Below, piece by piece: positions 23,814-34,694 of a stretch of 53,356 nt of DNA; position 1 is the first letter of the stretch, and every line of letters begins with the position of its first letter. Both the position numbers and the translations under genes were made by a program. The stretch lies in assembly GCA_026415655.1 (NCBI GenBank), contig JAOAGR010000007.1, forward strand, positions 1-53,356. The letters run 5' to 3'. The stretch comes from Candidatus Dojkabacteria bacterium. GTDB taxonomy: Bacteria; Patescibacteriota; Dojkabacteria; JAOAGR01. The notes under the pieces were generated by a model, which was not told the origin of the DNA, made no database searches, and worked only from the letters and a program-made list of their open reading frames with translations.

Positions 23814-26800
23814 TTAATTTTCTCCCCTTGAAAAGCTATATCCCATGATAATTCCAAAAATTAATCCAACAACAAGCAATATTATTGCCAATATTATTAA
23901 CCACCATTGATTAAACTGTCCATCTTCATCGTTATTTACATTGTTATTTTGATTATTTGAAGGTGTAGATGTGGGTTTTTGATTTGTAACAGGTTCTGTT
24001 GGAGTAATTTTTTCACCTAAAACATTGGTTGGAGATACAGTATTTGTAGGCTTAGGAGTAGTTGTTGGACTTTGATTAGGAGTTGAAGTTACGGTGACTG
24101 TTGGCTGCGACGGCTGTCCAACAGCAATTCTAACAGATGCTCTGGATTCATCACCATCAGCATCTACTACACGCGCTGAACAATAATATTCTCCCGGATT
24201 TGATAGATTTATAGTATCTGATAAAAATTCAAATGAATTAGTATTATTTGATATACCTGAACATATGCCACTAAATGAGTAATTAAATGAAGCATTACCT
24301 GTTCGAGTTTGATTTATTACGACTCTAAACGATGTATTTGGTGTTATATATATAGCCCCATCAATATTAGAGGCAGGTGATGTTCCATATAAAACTATTA
24401 GCGGTAGATTATCTTTTGATGTTGTTGGTGTTGGGGTAGGTGTTGATGTTGGCGTAGATGTGACAGTTGGAGTCGGTGTAGAGGTAGGTGTTGGTGTAGA
24501 AGTAGCAGTCGGCATTGGAGATGGTGTAGAGGTTGGGGTTGGTGTTACGGTTGGGGAAGGTGTCAATGTTGGTGTTGGAGTGGGTGTTGCAGTTGGAGTG
24601 ATTGTTGGGACTACCGTTGGAGTAGGTGTTGGTGTCACTGTTGGAGTAGGAGTTATAGTAGGTGTAGGGGTGAGTGTAATAGTAGGGGTCGGAGTGAGAG
24701 TGAGTGTAGGTGTTGGAGTCGGTGTAGGAATGGTATTTATGATGATGTTTTTATTACCACCGAGCGAATTAGGTCCACCTGGATTTGGAAGCTCTAAAAA
24801 TGCTTCCTGTTCAAAAATATCGAGTATTTGACCATCATTTAAATTTAAAGCATATATATTTACATAATTCAAATCCGTTGTGTTTTCACCTTCTTCAACA
24901 TTATAAATAAAGACAAGAGTAGGACTTCCTGAACCCGAAAAATAAAAGGCTTCCCCTCCACTATTTAAAATCAAACTTGGGTTACCATCTACAAAAACAT
25001 TATCTTCAAACTCTATTGTTATTAAAATCGTATCACCTACAGTATATGTGCCATCAGGTGTGCTCGATGTGACATTTACAATTCTAGGAGGACAATAATA
25101 TGCATCACCGCGAATATCCCAATTATTTGGTGCATTTGTAAGTATATTTCTTGCATTTTCACCGTTGCAATAGATCAATCCCTCTGCCCCCAGAGTAACA
25201 TTTGGTTTAACAAACTGCGATGCCCAACGAGTCAGAATTGCATCATAATTTTTAATACTAATAGCAGTACCATCAAAAATATTTGACATACTAACTACAT
25301 TTTGTATATTCCACATGCTTAAATCTTGATTAAAAGAGATCGCTCCTGAGAACATTTGATCCATATTTTCAACATTACTAGTGTCCCAAGAACCAATTGG
25401 CTGATTAAAAGCAATTGCATCCTGAAACATACCCGTCATGTATACTACATTGCTAGTATCCCATGAACTAAGAGATTGATTAAAAGAAGTAGAACCTGCA
25501 AACATATATGACATATTTAACACACTAGATGTATCCCATCCTCCTATTTGCTGATTAAACGAAACCGCATTTTCAAACATATTAGAAAAATATTTAACAT
25601 TACTCGTGTTCCATGTACTGATATCCTGATTAAAAGATCTCGCGTTTTGAAACATGCCCGGCATCCAAATTACATTGCCAGTATCCCATTCACTCAATGA
25701 CTGATTAAAAGAAGTAGCATTAGCAAACATATATTCCATCCAATGAACATTACTAGTATCCCAAGTACCTATTGGTTGATTGAATGAAATTGCACCTGCA
25801 AACATCTCCCCCATATCAACAACATTACCAGTATCCCAAGAACTAATATCTTGGTTAAATGATTCCGCTTCTGAAAACATTTTATACATATATTTGACTT
25901 TACTTGTATCCCAATTTCCTATTGGTTGATTAAACGATTTTGCTCCGTAAAACATCCCTTCCATATTTTCAACATTACTTGTATCCCATGACCCTATTAG
26001 CTCATTAAATGATGTTGCATTGGCAAACATATATGCCATACTTTTTACATTGCTTGTATCCCAACTTCCTATTGGTTGATTAAAAGATTCCGCTCCTGCA
26101 AACATTTCATCCATATTTTCAACATTACTGGTATTCCAATTTCCGATATTTTGATTAAATGATACAGCTGCATAAAACATACCTGTCATGACTCTCACAT
26201 TACCAGTTTTCCAATTTCCTATAGGCTGATTGAAAGAACTTGCTATAGCAAACATATTTGCCATATCTTCAACATTACTTGTATCCCATGTTCCGATATT
26301 TTCATTGAACAATTTAGCTCCAAAAAACATTCCTGCCATTGTTCTGACATTACTTGTATCCCAATCAGCCATAGCTGGATTTGTCGTCAATGATGAAGCT
26401 TCAGCAAACATCCAGCTCATATCGGTTACATTACTTAGGTCCGGAGTATCTGTTGCATTAATAACCATGTTTGAACAACCAGCAAAAGCCAGCTGCATGG
26501 TTTGCCATTGTATATCACCCCACTGATCTATTGATATAAGCTTCAAGTTATCTGGTCCTTTAGCAAAATATATACGAGGAAATGTACCGGTAATCCATAT
26601 TTGGTAAACACCTGGTGTCGCATAAGTACAAGTTACATCTCCTATTTGATTGGTAAATTCATATATTCCATCGCCATTACAATCAACATTGTAGTCATAG
26701 CCACCTCCATAGGTCGGAATAATAAATTGATTATTTGCACTGCCTCCTTCATTATCGGTTTTTACTGTGATTTTAAAAGCAGTACTATCAGCATATACTA

Positions 26801-26894
26801 ACTGATCGACATTTTGAGCAAGAAACAAGATTGATAAAAATATGAAAAAAACAATTAAAAATATATATTTTGAGTATAAATTTTGTTTAAACAT
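23814..26894 (-). CDS. Large surface protein with BspA/DUF285 repeats and Thr-Pro stalks
   Basis: This 1026-residue protein has a signal sequence at 8-35 ([15 protein letters not shown]), a PKD-like domain (about 40-110), sixteen 25-residue BspA/DUF285 units (146-545) and an Ig-like domain (about 603-700) with [15 protein letters not shown] and SGSGSPTL. Next come a Thr-Pro stalk (722-835), a further beta domain (about 838-930), a second Thr-Pro/Ser linker (930-990), a membrane helix ([20 protein letters not shown]) and a short basic end. Such repeats occur on cell-surface adhesins. The same stalk-and-anchor plan is used by the glycoside hydrolase at 18295. A role in contact with host or neighbour cells is inferred. 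TATTAT ends 7 nt before the ATG. Confidence 0.9.
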   Translation of the reverse strand: MFKQNLYSKYIFLIVFFIFLSILFLAQNVDQLVYADSTAFKITVKTDNEGGSANNQFIIPTYGGGYDYNVDCNGDGIYEFTNQIGDVTCTYATPGVYQIWITGTFPRIYFAKGPDNLKLISIDQWGDIQWQTMQLAFAGCSNMVINATDTPDLSNVTDMSWMFAEASSLTTNPAMADWDTSNVRTMAGMFFGAKLFNENIGTWDTSNVEDMANMFAIASSFNQPIGNWKTGNVRVMTGMFYAAVSFNQNIGNWNTSNVENMDEMFAGAESFNQPIGSWDTSNVKSMAYMFANATSFNELIGSWDTSNVENMEGMFYGAKSFNQPIGNWDTSKVKYMYKMFSEAESFNQDISSWDTGNVVDMGEMFAGAISFNQPIGTWDTSNVHWMEYMFANATSFNQSLSEWDTGNVIWMPGMFQNARSFNQDISTWNTSNVKYFSNMFENAVSFNQQIGGWDTSSVLNMSYMFAGSTSFNQSLSSWDTSNVVYMTGMFQDAIAFNQPIGSWDTSNVENMDQMFSGAISFNQDLSMWNIQNVVSMSNIFDGTAISIKNYDAILTRWASQFVKPNVTLGAEGLIYCNGENARNILTNAPNNWDIRGDAYYCPPRIVNVTSSTPDGTYTVGDTILITIEFEDNVFVDGNPSLILNSGGEAFYFSGSGSPTLVFIYNVEEGENTTDLNYVNIYALNLNDGQILDIFEQEAFLELPNPGGPNSLGGNKNIIINTIPTPTPTPTLTLTPTPTITLTPTPTITPTPTVTPTPTPTVVPTITPTATPTPTPTLTPSPTVTPTPTSTPSPMPTATSTPTPTSTPTPTVTSTPTSTPTPTPTTSKDNLPLIVLYGTSPASNIDGAIYITPNTSFRVVINQTRTGNASFNYSFSGICSGISNNTNSFEFLSDTINLSNPGEYYCSARVVDADGDESRASVRIAVGQPSQPTVTVTSTPNQSPTTTPKPTNTVSPTNVLGEKITPTEPVTNQKPTSTPSNNQNNNVNNDEDGQFNQWWLIILAIILLVVGLIFGIIMGYSFSRGEN
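24412..24731 (-). repeat. Low-complexity tract coding for (Thr-Pro)n stalk
   Basis: On the plus strand the tract reads as runs of GGTGTTGGAGTAGG type; the coding strand gives alternating Thr-Pro with some Val, Ile and Ser. The simple composition makes it prone to in-frame length change. Confidence 0.75.
25260..26459 (-). repeat. Sixteen tandem 75-bp units (BspA/DUF285)
   Basis: Each unit codes for 25 residues on the plan FNQPIGxWDTSNVxxMxxMF plus a variable AxS end. The phase is kept without any gap over the whole 1200 bases. The units are diverged enough that most differ at several codons, but some share long runs (units with SFNQPIG and WDTSNVENM), so recombination between them is possible. 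Confidence 0.9.
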
Positions 26895-27334
26895 AATTCC
26901 TATAATATCATGCTATCTTATTTTAATCAATAAATATAATATTATTAACAAAGTCTAATCTTGTTCATTTATAGATAAAATGCGATGAAATTATTTATTA
27001 TTTTAACTAAAATAAATCCTTAATTTGCAAAATTGTAAATTCATATCCAATATTGATTTTCCAAAAGTTATTATTTTAGTCAAGTTAAGCCAATCATTAA
27101 TCAACATAAAATTTTTATAATATTCTATTAAACATTATGTAAATAAATTTTGAGGTGGTTAAGACTTATATCAATTTGATAATGTGAAAAATGAATCATT
27201 TTTTATATTTAGAAAAGGTCCACATGAATATATTTTTTAATGTGCCACTTTGCTTTTTAATTGTCTAATCGAATACTTATTCAAGTAGATAATGATTGAA
27301 AAAATATCAATAATAATTTAGTCATAAAACTTGT
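26895..27334. other. Non-coding AT-rich spacer
   Basis: I see no gene, RNA or strong hairpin. The left edge carries the TATTAT (26907-26902) proposed as -10 for the BspA-type gene. The rest is very AT-rich. Confidence 0.4.
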
Positions 27335-27835
27335 TTATTTTTTTACAAATAATTTTAGTAATATGTCTCCTACCACAACTTCTGGATATTTATGATTTGT
27401 ATCTATATGTATATTTGCAAGGGAATAAACTGATTTTCTTTTTTCATAAAGCTCTCTTACAAATTCATGCCCTTTTTTCAAAAGTGGCCTAGAATCATCA
27501 TCTTTACATCGCTCAAACACAGTATATATATGGACATCAAGCCACACAACTATTCCTTGCGATTTCATAAATTCCATATTTTCAAGTTTTGCCCCAAGGC
27601 CACCACCCGTTGATATCACCAAATTATCTTTTTCTGATAATTCTCGAAGCTTTTGACTTTCAAGATTACGAAAATATTCCTCTCCTTTTTTCTCAAAAAT
27701 CTGTGCGATACAGCAACCTTCACTTTGCTCGATATATTTATCTATATCAATATGTTCATACCCCAATTTTTCTGCTAATAAACGTCCAACAGTACTCTTT
27801 CCTGCACCCATAAAACCTACAAGGTAAATTTTCAT
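27335..27835 (-). CDS. aroK: Shikimate kinase
   Basis: AroK phosphorylates shikimate at O3. The 166 residues carry the P-loop GFMGAGKSTVGRLLA (7-21), the shikimate-binding Asp in HIDIDKYIE (30-32), the arginine of YFRNLESQ, the STGGGLG glycine run, and the lid arginine in CKDDDSRPLLKK. It diverges from aroB with 64 bases between starts. TACAAT ends 6 nt before its ATG. With the genes to its right it makes up the pathway from DAHP to chorismate. Confidence 0.95.
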   Translation of the reverse strand: MKIYLVGFMGAGKSTVGRLLAEKLGYEHIDIDKYIEQSEGCCIAQIFEKKGEEYFRNLESQKLRELSEKDNLVISTGGGLGAKLENMEFMKSQGIVVWLDVHIYTVFERCKDDDSRPLLKKGHEFVRELYEKRKSVYSLANIHIDTNHKYPEVVVGDILLKLFVKK

Positions 27836-27899
27836 GTTTATATTGTATTACATCTGGATAAATATATAAACATGATATAAGATTATATATTTGATTTAG

Positions 27900-28949
27900 A
27901 TGAGAGGTATAAATATTACAACTAATACCAAAACATACAAAATCTGCATAGGCGAGAATATTTTCAGTGATGCTATTGATTCATTCATAATAGAACAAAA
28001 TCCAGACAAAATTGTATTGGTCATGGATGAAAATTTGTTTGATGTGCTAAAGGAACATGATTTATTGAAAAAACACCAATATATCAAAATAAGATGCACT
28101 GAGAAAAACAAAAACATAAAAACTATAATCAAAATTTTACATTTTTTTTATTTACAAAACATTAGCAGAAAATCACTAGTTATCAATATTGGCGGAGGTG
28201 TATTAACAGATGTTGCAGCGTTTGCTTGTAGTATTTATCAAAGAGGAGTTAGGTACATCAATATTCCTACCACTTTACTATCTATGGTTGATGCAAGCTT
28301 TGGTGGTAAAACTGGAATAAACTATAAAAATATTAAAAATCTAATAGGGTCTTTTTATCATCCAGACATAGTAATTGTGGATACAAATTTTTTAAAGACC
28401 TTGCCAAAAAGATATTTTATTGGAGCTTATGGAGAAATTATTAAACATGCACTTATTTATGATACTAATTATCTTGACTATTTAATGAACAAAAATCATG
28501 ATCTAGTTGAATTAATAGAAAAATCAATTTTGATCAAAAAATCTGTTGTTGGTGATGATGAATTTGAGACAAAAGGTACAAGAAAAATTTTAAACTTTGG
28601 CCATACCATAGGTCATGCAATAGAGTCATATTCTCAAAAAGTGAAAAAAACCCTTTACCATGGCTATGCTGTAGCAAAAGGTATAGTGGCTGAAAGTTGG
28701 ATATCCTACAAACAAGGGTTATTAACTGAACAAGAATCTGAGAAAATTATCAACCTTATTAATAAATATAATCTAAATAAAAAGTTGAAATTTAAAATTG
28801 ATGCTGAAGAAATAATCACCATGATGATGAAGGATAAAAAAAACTCTAATAATGAGATTAAATTTGTTTTACTTGAAAGAATCGGCAAAGCTATACCTGA
28901 CCAAACTGTACCTAAAAATTTAATTATCGAATCACTAAATCTCTTATGA
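27900..28949 (+). CDS. aroB: 3-dehydroquinate synthase
   Basis: AroB converts DAHP to 3-dehydroquinate with NAD and a divalent metal. The 349-residue protein shows the NAD loop NIGGGVLTDVAAFACSIYQRG split by its glycine run, TTLLSMVDASFGGKTGIN, GEIIKHALIYD and the metal-binding NFGHTIGHAIE. TATATT ends 8 nt before the ATG. The stop overlaps the aroA start by four bases, so the two are coupled. It is the first gene of the aroBADC operon. Confidence 0.96.
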   Translation: MRGINITTNTKTYKICIGENIFSDAIDSFIIEQNPDKIVLVMDENLFDVLKEHDLLKKHQYIKIRCTEKNKNIKTIIKILHFFYLQNISRKSLVINIGGGVLTDVAAFACSIYQRGVRYINIPTTLLSMVDASFGGKTGINYKNIKNLIGSFYHPDIVIVDTNFLKTLPKRYFIGAYGEIIKHALIYDTNYLDYLMNKNHDLVELIEKSILIKKSVVGDDEFETKGTRKILNFGHTIGHAIESYSQKVKKTLYHGYAVAKGIVAESWISYKQGLLTEQESEKIINLINKYNLNKKLKFKIDAEEIITMMMKDKKNSNNEIKFVLLERIGKAIPDQTVPKNLIIESLNLL

Positions 28950-30256
28950 AAATAGCAAAAATAAAACCTAATAAAATACTTAAAGATAACGTAATACCTC
29001 TTCGTGGGTCGAAAAGTATAACAAATCGCACTTTGATAATTAGTTTTCTCACAAATAATGAAACAATTTTACAAAACTACTCATCCTCTGATGACAGTAA
29101 AACAATAATAGAATTTTTCCGAAAAATTGAAGCAAAAATAGAAGAAATAGACGATGATACAATAAAAATACAAGGGATATTGCCCAAATTACCTATAAAA
29201 AAGGAAATCATACACAATGTGGGACCTGCTGGCACTGCTGCAAGATTTTTAACAGCATTTTGTGCAAGATTTTGCGAAAGCGTTACTCTTGACGGATCAG
29301 AAAGAATGCGTGAAAGACCGATGAAACCTCTGCTTGAGGTATTGGAAAAATTAGGAGCAGAATTTGAATATTTGGGGGAAAAATATCACCTGCCTTTCAG
29401 AATAAATTCAATTATCAAAAATACCAATGACCGCGCGGTTGACATACCTGGTAATATTTCTAGTCAATTTATTACTGCTCTGCTTTTGATATCGCCATTC
29501 TTGGATAATATAGAAATAAATATTACAGACGGTTTAGTTTCTGAACCATATCTGGATATGACTATAGATACAATGAATCATTTTGGTGTAAAAGTAAGTA
29601 AATATAAAAATGCTGAAACAGTTAGACTAACAATACAAAATGGCCAATATTATGGCCAAACATACTTTATTGAAGGTGATGCATCGAGTGCAACTTATTT
29701 ATGGGGATTAGCGGCTATTTCTGGATCTCAAATTGGTGTTAAAAATATATTTAAAAACTCAATACAACCTGATTTTCAATTTGTTTATGTACTCGAAAAA
29801 ATGGGCTGTAAAATATCATTTGAAGATAATATTGTATACGTACGAGGTAATGAATCTTTAAGTCATTTGAATGTCATCAACATGTCATCTATGCCTGATA
29901 GTGCACAGACACTAGCTTGTGTTTTAGCTACAGTAAAAGGTAAAACTAGACTTACAGGCCTATCCACCTTACGTGATAAAGAAACAGATCGCATATCAGC
30001 ACTTGAAAACGAACTGAGAAAAATAGGGGTCAAAACTATTGCCAAAGGTGATGAATTAGTTATCGAATCTGATGGACAGATTAACTCTGCGCGTATCGAG
30101 ACATACAAAGATCACCGAATGGCAATGGCTTTTGGCATGTTAGGAATAAAAGTACCTATTGAAATTATAGATCCGGATGTAGTAAGTAAATCATTTCCTG
30201 AATATTTTAATGTTCTAGAAAAATTAGGTTTATCTGTAGAATTTGTAGAAGAATAA
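28946..30256 (+). CDS. aroA: 3-phosphoshikimate 1-carboxyvinyltransferase (EPSP synthase)
   Basis: AroA joins phosphoenolpyruvate to shikimate 3-phosphate. The 436 residues include GSKSITNRTL (21-30, Lys23 and Arg28), GPAGTAARFLTAF, ERMRERPMKPLL, the central DASSATY, LRDKETDRISALE and the C-terminal YKDHRMAMAFGML. The loop GPAGTAARF is the PEP-binding segment. It overlaps aroB and is followed 5 bases later by aroD. Confidence 0.96.
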   Translation: MKIAKIKPNKILKDNVIPLRGSKSITNRTLIISFLTNNETILQNYSSSDDSKTIIEFFRKIEAKIEEIDDDTIKIQGILPKLPIKKEIIHNVGPAGTAARFLTAFCARFCESVTLDGSERMRERPMKPLLEVLEKLGAEFEYLGEKYHLPFRINSIIKNTNDRAVDIPGNISSQFITALLLISPFLDNIEINITDGLVSEPYLDMTIDTMNHFGVKVSKYKNAETVRLTIQNGQYYGQTYFIEGDASSATYLWGLAAISGSQIGVKNIFKNSIQPDFQFVYVLEKMGCKISFEDNIVYVRGNESLSHLNVINMSSMPDSAQTLACVLATVKGKTRLTGLSTLRDKETDRISALENELRKIGVKTIAKGDELVIESDGQINSARIETYKDHRMAMAFGMLGIKVPIEIIDPDVVSKSFPEYFNVLEKLGLSVEFVEE

Positions 30257-30261
30257 ATTTT

Positions 30262-30942
30262 ATGAAAATAGCGACATCTATAACAGAAACAGATATTAAT
30301 CTAGCAATAGATAATGCACTAAAAATAATGGATAAATATCCTGATATAATTATCGAATTAAGAGCCGATTATTTAGACAAAATTGATGAAGCTGACTTAT
30401 CTTTATTCAGAAAAAAACTTACATCAAAATTAATATTTACTCTACGAGAGCCTAGCGAAGGTGGCAAAAGACAATATGATTTTGATGAAAAAATAAAAAT
30501 TTTATTATTAGCGCAAGAACTTGGCTTTGACCTAATAGATTGTGAATTTAAAATTTTTGAGAAACTACAGATTTCAAAGCAATCAGAATTTGATAAAACC
30601 AAATTAATACTAAGCTATCATGACTTTAAAAAAACTCCTTTATACAAAACAATAAAGAATCTTTATAAAAATATTAAATATTATTATCCCGCAATTATTA
30701 AACTAGCTTTTGCAGTGAACTCATCAAGAGATGTGAAAAAAGTATGTAAATTAATCATTTCTACAAATGATAAAAAAGTCATAATAGGCATGGGTGAACA
30801 AGGTAAAATGACACGCTTATTAGGTCCAATATTAGGATGTGAATTTACATTCGCAGCAAATGAATTTTATACTTCAGCACCCGGTCAAGTAAAAATAGAT
30901 ATCCTTGATAAAATATATAAAGAAATTAATAAATTAATCTAA
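30262..30942 (+). CDS. aroD: Type I 3-dehydroquinate dehydratase
   Basis: AroD removes water from 3-dehydroquinate through a lysine Schiff base. The 226-residue barrel has [21 protein letters not shown], the active His in [10 protein letters not shown] and the Schiff-base lysine in [15 protein letters not shown], then [22 protein letters not shown] and the end [10 protein letters not shown]. All parts are as in type I enzymes. One base separates its stop from aroC. Confidence 0.95.
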   Translation: MKIATSITETDINLAIDNALKIMDKYPDIIIELRADYLDKIDEADLSLFRKKLTSKLIFTLREPSEGGKRQYDFDEKIKILLLAQELGFDLIDCEFKIFEKLQISKQSEFDKTKLILSYHDFKKTPLYKTIKNLYKNIKYYYPAIIKLAFAVNSSRDVKKVCKLIISTNDKKVIIGMGEQGKMTRLLGPILGCEFTFAANEFYTSAPGQVKIDILDKIYKEINKLI

Positions 30943-30943
30943 C

Positions 30944-32029
30944 ATGGCAGGAAACAGTTTTGGACAATTATTTAGAATTACTACGTTCGGCGAATCCCAT
31001 GGTGGATGTGTAGGTGTAATCATAGATGGTTGTCCACCAGGCATTGAAATAACAGAAGAAGAAATCCAAAAAGAACTAGATCGTAGAAAACCTGGTCAAT
31101 CTTCTATCACGACACAAAGAAAGGAAGAAGATAAGATTTCTATACTTTCGGGTTATTTTGAAGGTAAAACAACAGGTACACCGATATTGATTTTAGCTTA
31201 CAATAAAGATGCTCGCTCCGAAGACTATCTAGAATTAAAAGAATTATATCGACCATCACATGCGGATTATACTTATGAGATGAAATATGGATTTAGAGAC
31301 TGGCGCGGATCTGGTAGAGCATCAGCACGAGAGACACTAGCAAGAGTTGCTGCGGGTGCCATTGCCAAAAAATATCTTAAACAAAAATACAATATCGAAT
31401 TTTTAGCATATGTTGATGAGGTTGGAGAGATAAAATGTCCAGATATTGATCCAAAATATGTAAGAATAGAAGATATAGAAAATAACATCATCAGATGCCC
31501 TGATCAAATTACTGCGCAAAAAATGATTGATCTTATCGAAGAAATTCGCAATGAAGGTGACTCCGTAGGAGGTGTAATAAAAGGCATAATCAGGGGAGAT
31601 ATACCAGTAGGGCTTGGCGAACCTGTTTTTGACAAATTACATGCCGATCTCGCCAAAGGGATGATGTCAATACCAGCAGTAAAAGGATTTGAGATAGGAT
31701 TGGGATTTAGATGCACAAAGCTAAGAGGTTCAGAACATAATGATCCATTTATTAATGACAACGGCAAAATTAGGACAGCGAAAAACAATTCTGGTGGTAT
31801 ACAAGGAGGAATAAGTAATGGTGAGATGATTTACTTTCGCGTTGCCTTCAAGCCAGTCTCAACCATCAGAAAAGAGCAAATCACAGTAAATCGTAAAAAA
31901 GAAAAAGTTACTTTATCACCGGCAGGAAGACATGATCCGTGTGTATTACCTAGAGCTGTGCCAATCGTTGAGGCCATGGCATCATTGGTAGTAATGGATC
32001 ATGTGTTGAGGTATGAGGCGTATAAATAA
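30944..32029 (+). CDS. aroC: Chorismate synthase
   Basis: AroC makes chorismate from EPSP using reduced FMN. The 361-residue protein has the three family signatures: [19 protein letters not shown] near the start, the [19 protein letters not shown] region, and the C-terminal [19 protein letters not shown]. It closes the aroBADC operon. There is no visible intrinsic terminator behind it. Confidence 0.97.
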   Translation: MAGNSFGQLFRITTFGESHGGCVGVIIDGCPPGIEITEEEIQKELDRRKPGQSSITTQRKEEDKISILSGYFEGKTTGTPILILAYNKDARSEDYLELKELYRPSHADYTYEMKYGFRDWRGSGRASARETLARVAAGAIAKKYLKQKYNIEFLAYVDEVGEIKCPDIDPKYVRIEDIENNIIRCPDQITAQKMIDLIEEIRNEGDSVGGVIKGIIRGDIPVGLGEPVFDKLHADLAKGMMSIPAVKGFEIGLGFRCTKLRGSEHNDPFINDNGKIRTAKNNSGGIQGGISNGEMIYFRVAFKPVSTIRKEQITVNRKKEKVTLSPAGRHDPCVLPRAVPIVEAMASLVVMDHVLRYEAYK

Positions 32030-32350
32030 AAGTGATATCTGATTATATTGTAATTAATTTTTTTATCCAAAGAAAGAAAATACAATTTGAATGTTAAATC
32101 ATTAAATCTAAATAAATCAATGCAATTTGTGACGAATAAGAAATATTTTTCGTCGTGAATCGAAACTAATTAAATGTGGTAACTAGTCAAATTTATTTTT
32201 TACATAAATAATCACTCTAAATTATTCATTTCCAAATTATTTAAAAACCAAAATAAATTAATTTTGTACCAAGATTTATCCGTATAGCCAATAAAAACGT
32301 CATTTATTAGAGAATTGTAAGGCTATATATATTTCTTACAAGATAATTTA
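32030..32350. other. Non-coding convergent spacer aroC/tyrA
   Basis: AT-rich, without a gene or a clear hairpin-plus-T terminator for either flanking gene. Confidence 0.45.
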
Positions 32351-33205
32351 TTAAACCCTCTTCCTTCTATCACTCACTTTTCTAATAATATCCTCAATCT
32401 CTTGGTCATCATTATTCATTATAGCCTTTTCTAAATCTGCTAAAGCATCTTTAAATATTCTTATACTTTCTAATACATTTTGTTTATTTTCTAAAAATAT
32501 ATCTCGCCACATAGATGGTGTGCTAGCAGCAATCCGTGTTGTGTCTTTAAAACCTCCACCAGTATAAGTAATTATGTCAAAATTGATTTTCTGTGAGATT
32601 CTCATTGCAGTATCCACCAAAGAAAAAGCAATTACATGAGGCAAATGTGATATCCCGCCGAATATTACATCATGCAAATAGGGGTCCATATATTCTACAG
32701 AACCACCCAATAATTTCCACAAATCCTCAACAATATCCAATGCTTGTTTGTTTGTTGATTCCAGCGGTGTAAGAATGATACGAGCATTGACAAATAAAGT
32801 AGGTAGAGCACTTTCGATGCCTTCTTTTTCTGTACCGGCAATGGGATGACCACCTACAAATCTTATTGGAGCAAGTAAATAATGTAAATCTTTAACAATA
32901 TTTCCCTTTACACTTCCAACATCTGTTACGATAGTTGTATTTTTAAGAAATGGTTTGATTTTTGAAACAATATCTCTCAAAGTACGGACAGGTGTACATA
33001 AAATTACCAAATCCACATCTTGCCATGGTACAGATGAGTGCTCCGAATATCCATCAACAATAACACCAGAATTTTTCCCATACTCTACCCTACTTTTATT
33101 TACATCGAGACCGATAACTCTATATTGTGCATCTAAATCTTTCAACCTATATGCGATAGACCCTCCTATTAATCCTAAACCATAAATTAAAATTGTTTCT
33201 ATCAT
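32351..33205 (-). CDS. tyrA: Prephenate dehydrogenase
   Basis: TyrA oxidatively decarboxylates prephenate to 4-hydroxyphenylpyruvate for tyrosine. In 284 residues it has the NAD motif YGLGLIGGSIAYRL (9-22), the prephenate-site GGHPIAGTEKEGIESA, and the helical C-terminal domain with FGGISHLPHVIAFSL and GGGFKDTTRIAAS. There is no chorismate mutase or ACT domain, so a separate mutase would be needed. It lies between aroC and aroE but on the opposite strand. Confidence 0.93.
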   Translation of the reverse strand: MIETILIYGLGLIGGSIAYRLKDLDAQYRVIGLDVNKSRVEYGKNSGVIVDGYSEHSSVPWQDVDLVILCTPVRTLRDIVSKIKPFLKNTTIVTDVGSVKGNIVKDLHYLLAPIRFVGGHPIAGTEKEGIESALPTLFVNARIILTPLESTNKQALDIVEDLWKLLGGSVEYMDPYLHDVIFGGISHLPHVIAFSLVDTAMRISQKINFDIITYTGGGFKDTTRIAASTPSMWRDIFLENKQNVLESIRIFKDALADLEKAIMNNDDQEIEDIIRKVSDRRKRV

Positions 33206-33281
33206 ATAAGTTAGTTTTAAGTAGTATATATTTTTATAATCAAATTTGTAATACCATAATTAATTCAATAAAATCATCTCT

Positions 33282-34124
33282 ATGAATATAACAATAAATG
33301 GAAACACAGAGATTTATTGCATATACGGACATCCTGTAAAACATTCAAAATCACCAATTTTTCAAACCTTTCTATTTCAAAAATACGGCATAAATGCAAT
33401 CTATATTCCATTTGAAATAAAACCAGAAAACATAAAAGACGCTATCAATGCAATAAGAATATTTAATATAAAAGGAACAAATATCACTGTACCACATAAA
33501 GAATCAGTTATTTCTTATTTAGATGATTTATCTGATGAGGTAAAAACAATAAAGGCTGTTAATACAATAAAAAATATAGATGGCAAGCTTTATGGATACA
33601 ATACCGATTGGTATGGTTTTTATGAAAGTATTAAAAGAAACTTAAAGGAAAACAAGATTAAAACAGCATTAGTAATAGGTGCTGGAGGAAGTACGCGTGC
33701 AATAATATTTGGTCTCATCAGACTCAATGTTGATCATATCATAATAACAAACAGGACAGTATCAAAAGCAGAAGAAATAAAAAACGATTTTATAAACCTT
33801 CATAAAGAAATCTCTGTCATACCTCTAGAAGAAATAAACAAATGCTTGTTAGATGTGGATATTATCATAAATACTACTTCAGTAGGATTAAAAGATGATG
33901 GTGTTGATTTATTCGATTATGATAATATCTCATCAAATCAAATAATTTTTGATGTAATATACAAAGAAACCAAATTAATAAAAAAAGCTCAAGAAAAAGG
34001 TTGCGAATATCTAACAGGTCATGACATGCTTATATATCAAGGAATAAAGGCATTTGAAATATGGACAGATATCTATCCTAATGAAGAATCAATATTCCAC
34101 ATAAGAAAACTAATTTCTCATTAG
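33282..34124 (+). CDS. aroE: Shikimate dehydrogenase
   Basis: AroE reduces 3-dehydroshikimate with NADPH. The 280 residues include the substrate motif HPVKHSKSPIFQ, the catalytic lysine in NITVPHKES, NTDWYGF, and the nucleotide fold LVIGAGGSTRAIIFGL with NRTVSKAEE. The start is supported by a TAAAAT hexamer 7 nt before the ATG. It completes the set aroB, aroD, aroE, aroK, aroA, aroC. Confidence 0.95.
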   Translation: MNITINGNTEIYCIYGHPVKHSKSPIFQTFLFQKYGINAIYIPFEIKPENIKDAINAIRIFNIKGTNITVPHKESVISYLDDLSDEVKTIKAVNTIKNIDGKLYGYNTDWYGFYESIKRNLKENKIKTALVIGAGGSTRAIIFGLIRLNVDHIIITNRTVSKAEEIKNDFINLHKEISVIPLEEINKCLLDVDIIINTTSVGLKDDGVDLFDYDNISSNQIIFDVIYKETKLIKKAQEKGCEYLTGHDMLIYQGIKAFEIWTDIYPNEESIFHIRKLISH

Positions 34125-34202
34125 ACAAAATTGTTTAGTTATATATAAATCTATATTGACATACAATAATCTTATTGATAAATTTACCACTGTAAAATTA
34201 AA

Positions 34203-34589
34203 ATGGCCAAGAAGCAAAAAAAGAATACACAAAGTGATTTAGAAGAAGATGCATTATCTATCGAGGAAGAATCTAATGATTCTCTAATAACAGATGTCTC
34301 TCTAGAGGAAATTTTAAAAAACCCCGAAAAATATACTGATGTTAATACTAGTGAAGAGGAAGAAATAGTATCTTGGTGTCCTGATTGTGTTGATCACCGG
34401 GTATTCGTCAATGGAACATGTACAACTTGTGGTTATATCAAAAAATCCCTTACAAAATCAAAAAAAGTTAAATACGAAGATTTAGAAGAGTCAGAGTCAA
34501 AGTATAACCCTGATGCAATGCTTTGGTCTGATTATGAGGAAGAAAAATATAGTGTAAACTATCGTGATGATGATTCTGACGACTATTAA
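34203..34589 (+). CDS. Acidic protein with a four-cysteine zinc ribbon, unknown function
   Basis: This 128-residue protein has Lys-rich first residues, then very acidic sequence (EEDALSIEEESND, SEEEEIV), then a single zinc-ribbon-like motif WCPDCVDHRVFVNGTCTTCGY (four Cys in two C-x2-C pairs, about residues 58-77), then another acidic tail ending DDDSDDY. No family is recognised. It could be a polymerase- or ribosome-associated factor, as small zinc ribbons often are, but this is a guess. A TTGACA (34156) and TAAATT (34179) at 17-base spacing, plus a TAAAAT 4 nt before the ATG, are candidate promoters. tRNA-Arg follows after 20 bases. Confidence 0.75.
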   Translation: MAKKQKKNTQSDLEEDALSIEEESNDSLITDVSLEEILKNPEKYTDVNTSEEEEIVSWCPDCVDHRVFVNGTCTTCGYIKKSLTKSKKVKYEDLEESESKYNPDAMLWSDYEEEKYSVNYRDDDSDDY

Positions 34590-34609
34590 TGATATAATAA
34601 ATTTTAATT

Positions 34610-34685
34610 GGTCACGTAGCTCAACGGATAGAGCAACTCCCTTCTAAGGAGTAGGTTGCAGGTTCGAGTCCTGCCGTGATCGCCA
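34610..34685 (+). tRNA. tRNA-Arg (anticodon UCU)
   Basis: The cloverleaf is complete: acceptor GGTCACG with CGTGATC, D arm GCTC/GAGC, anticodon arm ACTCC-CTTCTAA-GGAGT with TCT, T arm GCAGG-TTCGAGT-CCTGC, discriminator G and encoded CCA. Confidence 0.97.
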
Positions 34686-34694
34686 TTCTTCATT

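Noticed and set aside
24460-24831. Val-Gly repeat protein on the plus strand
   Set aside because: It is the antisense reading of the Thr-Pro stalk of the BspA-type gene.
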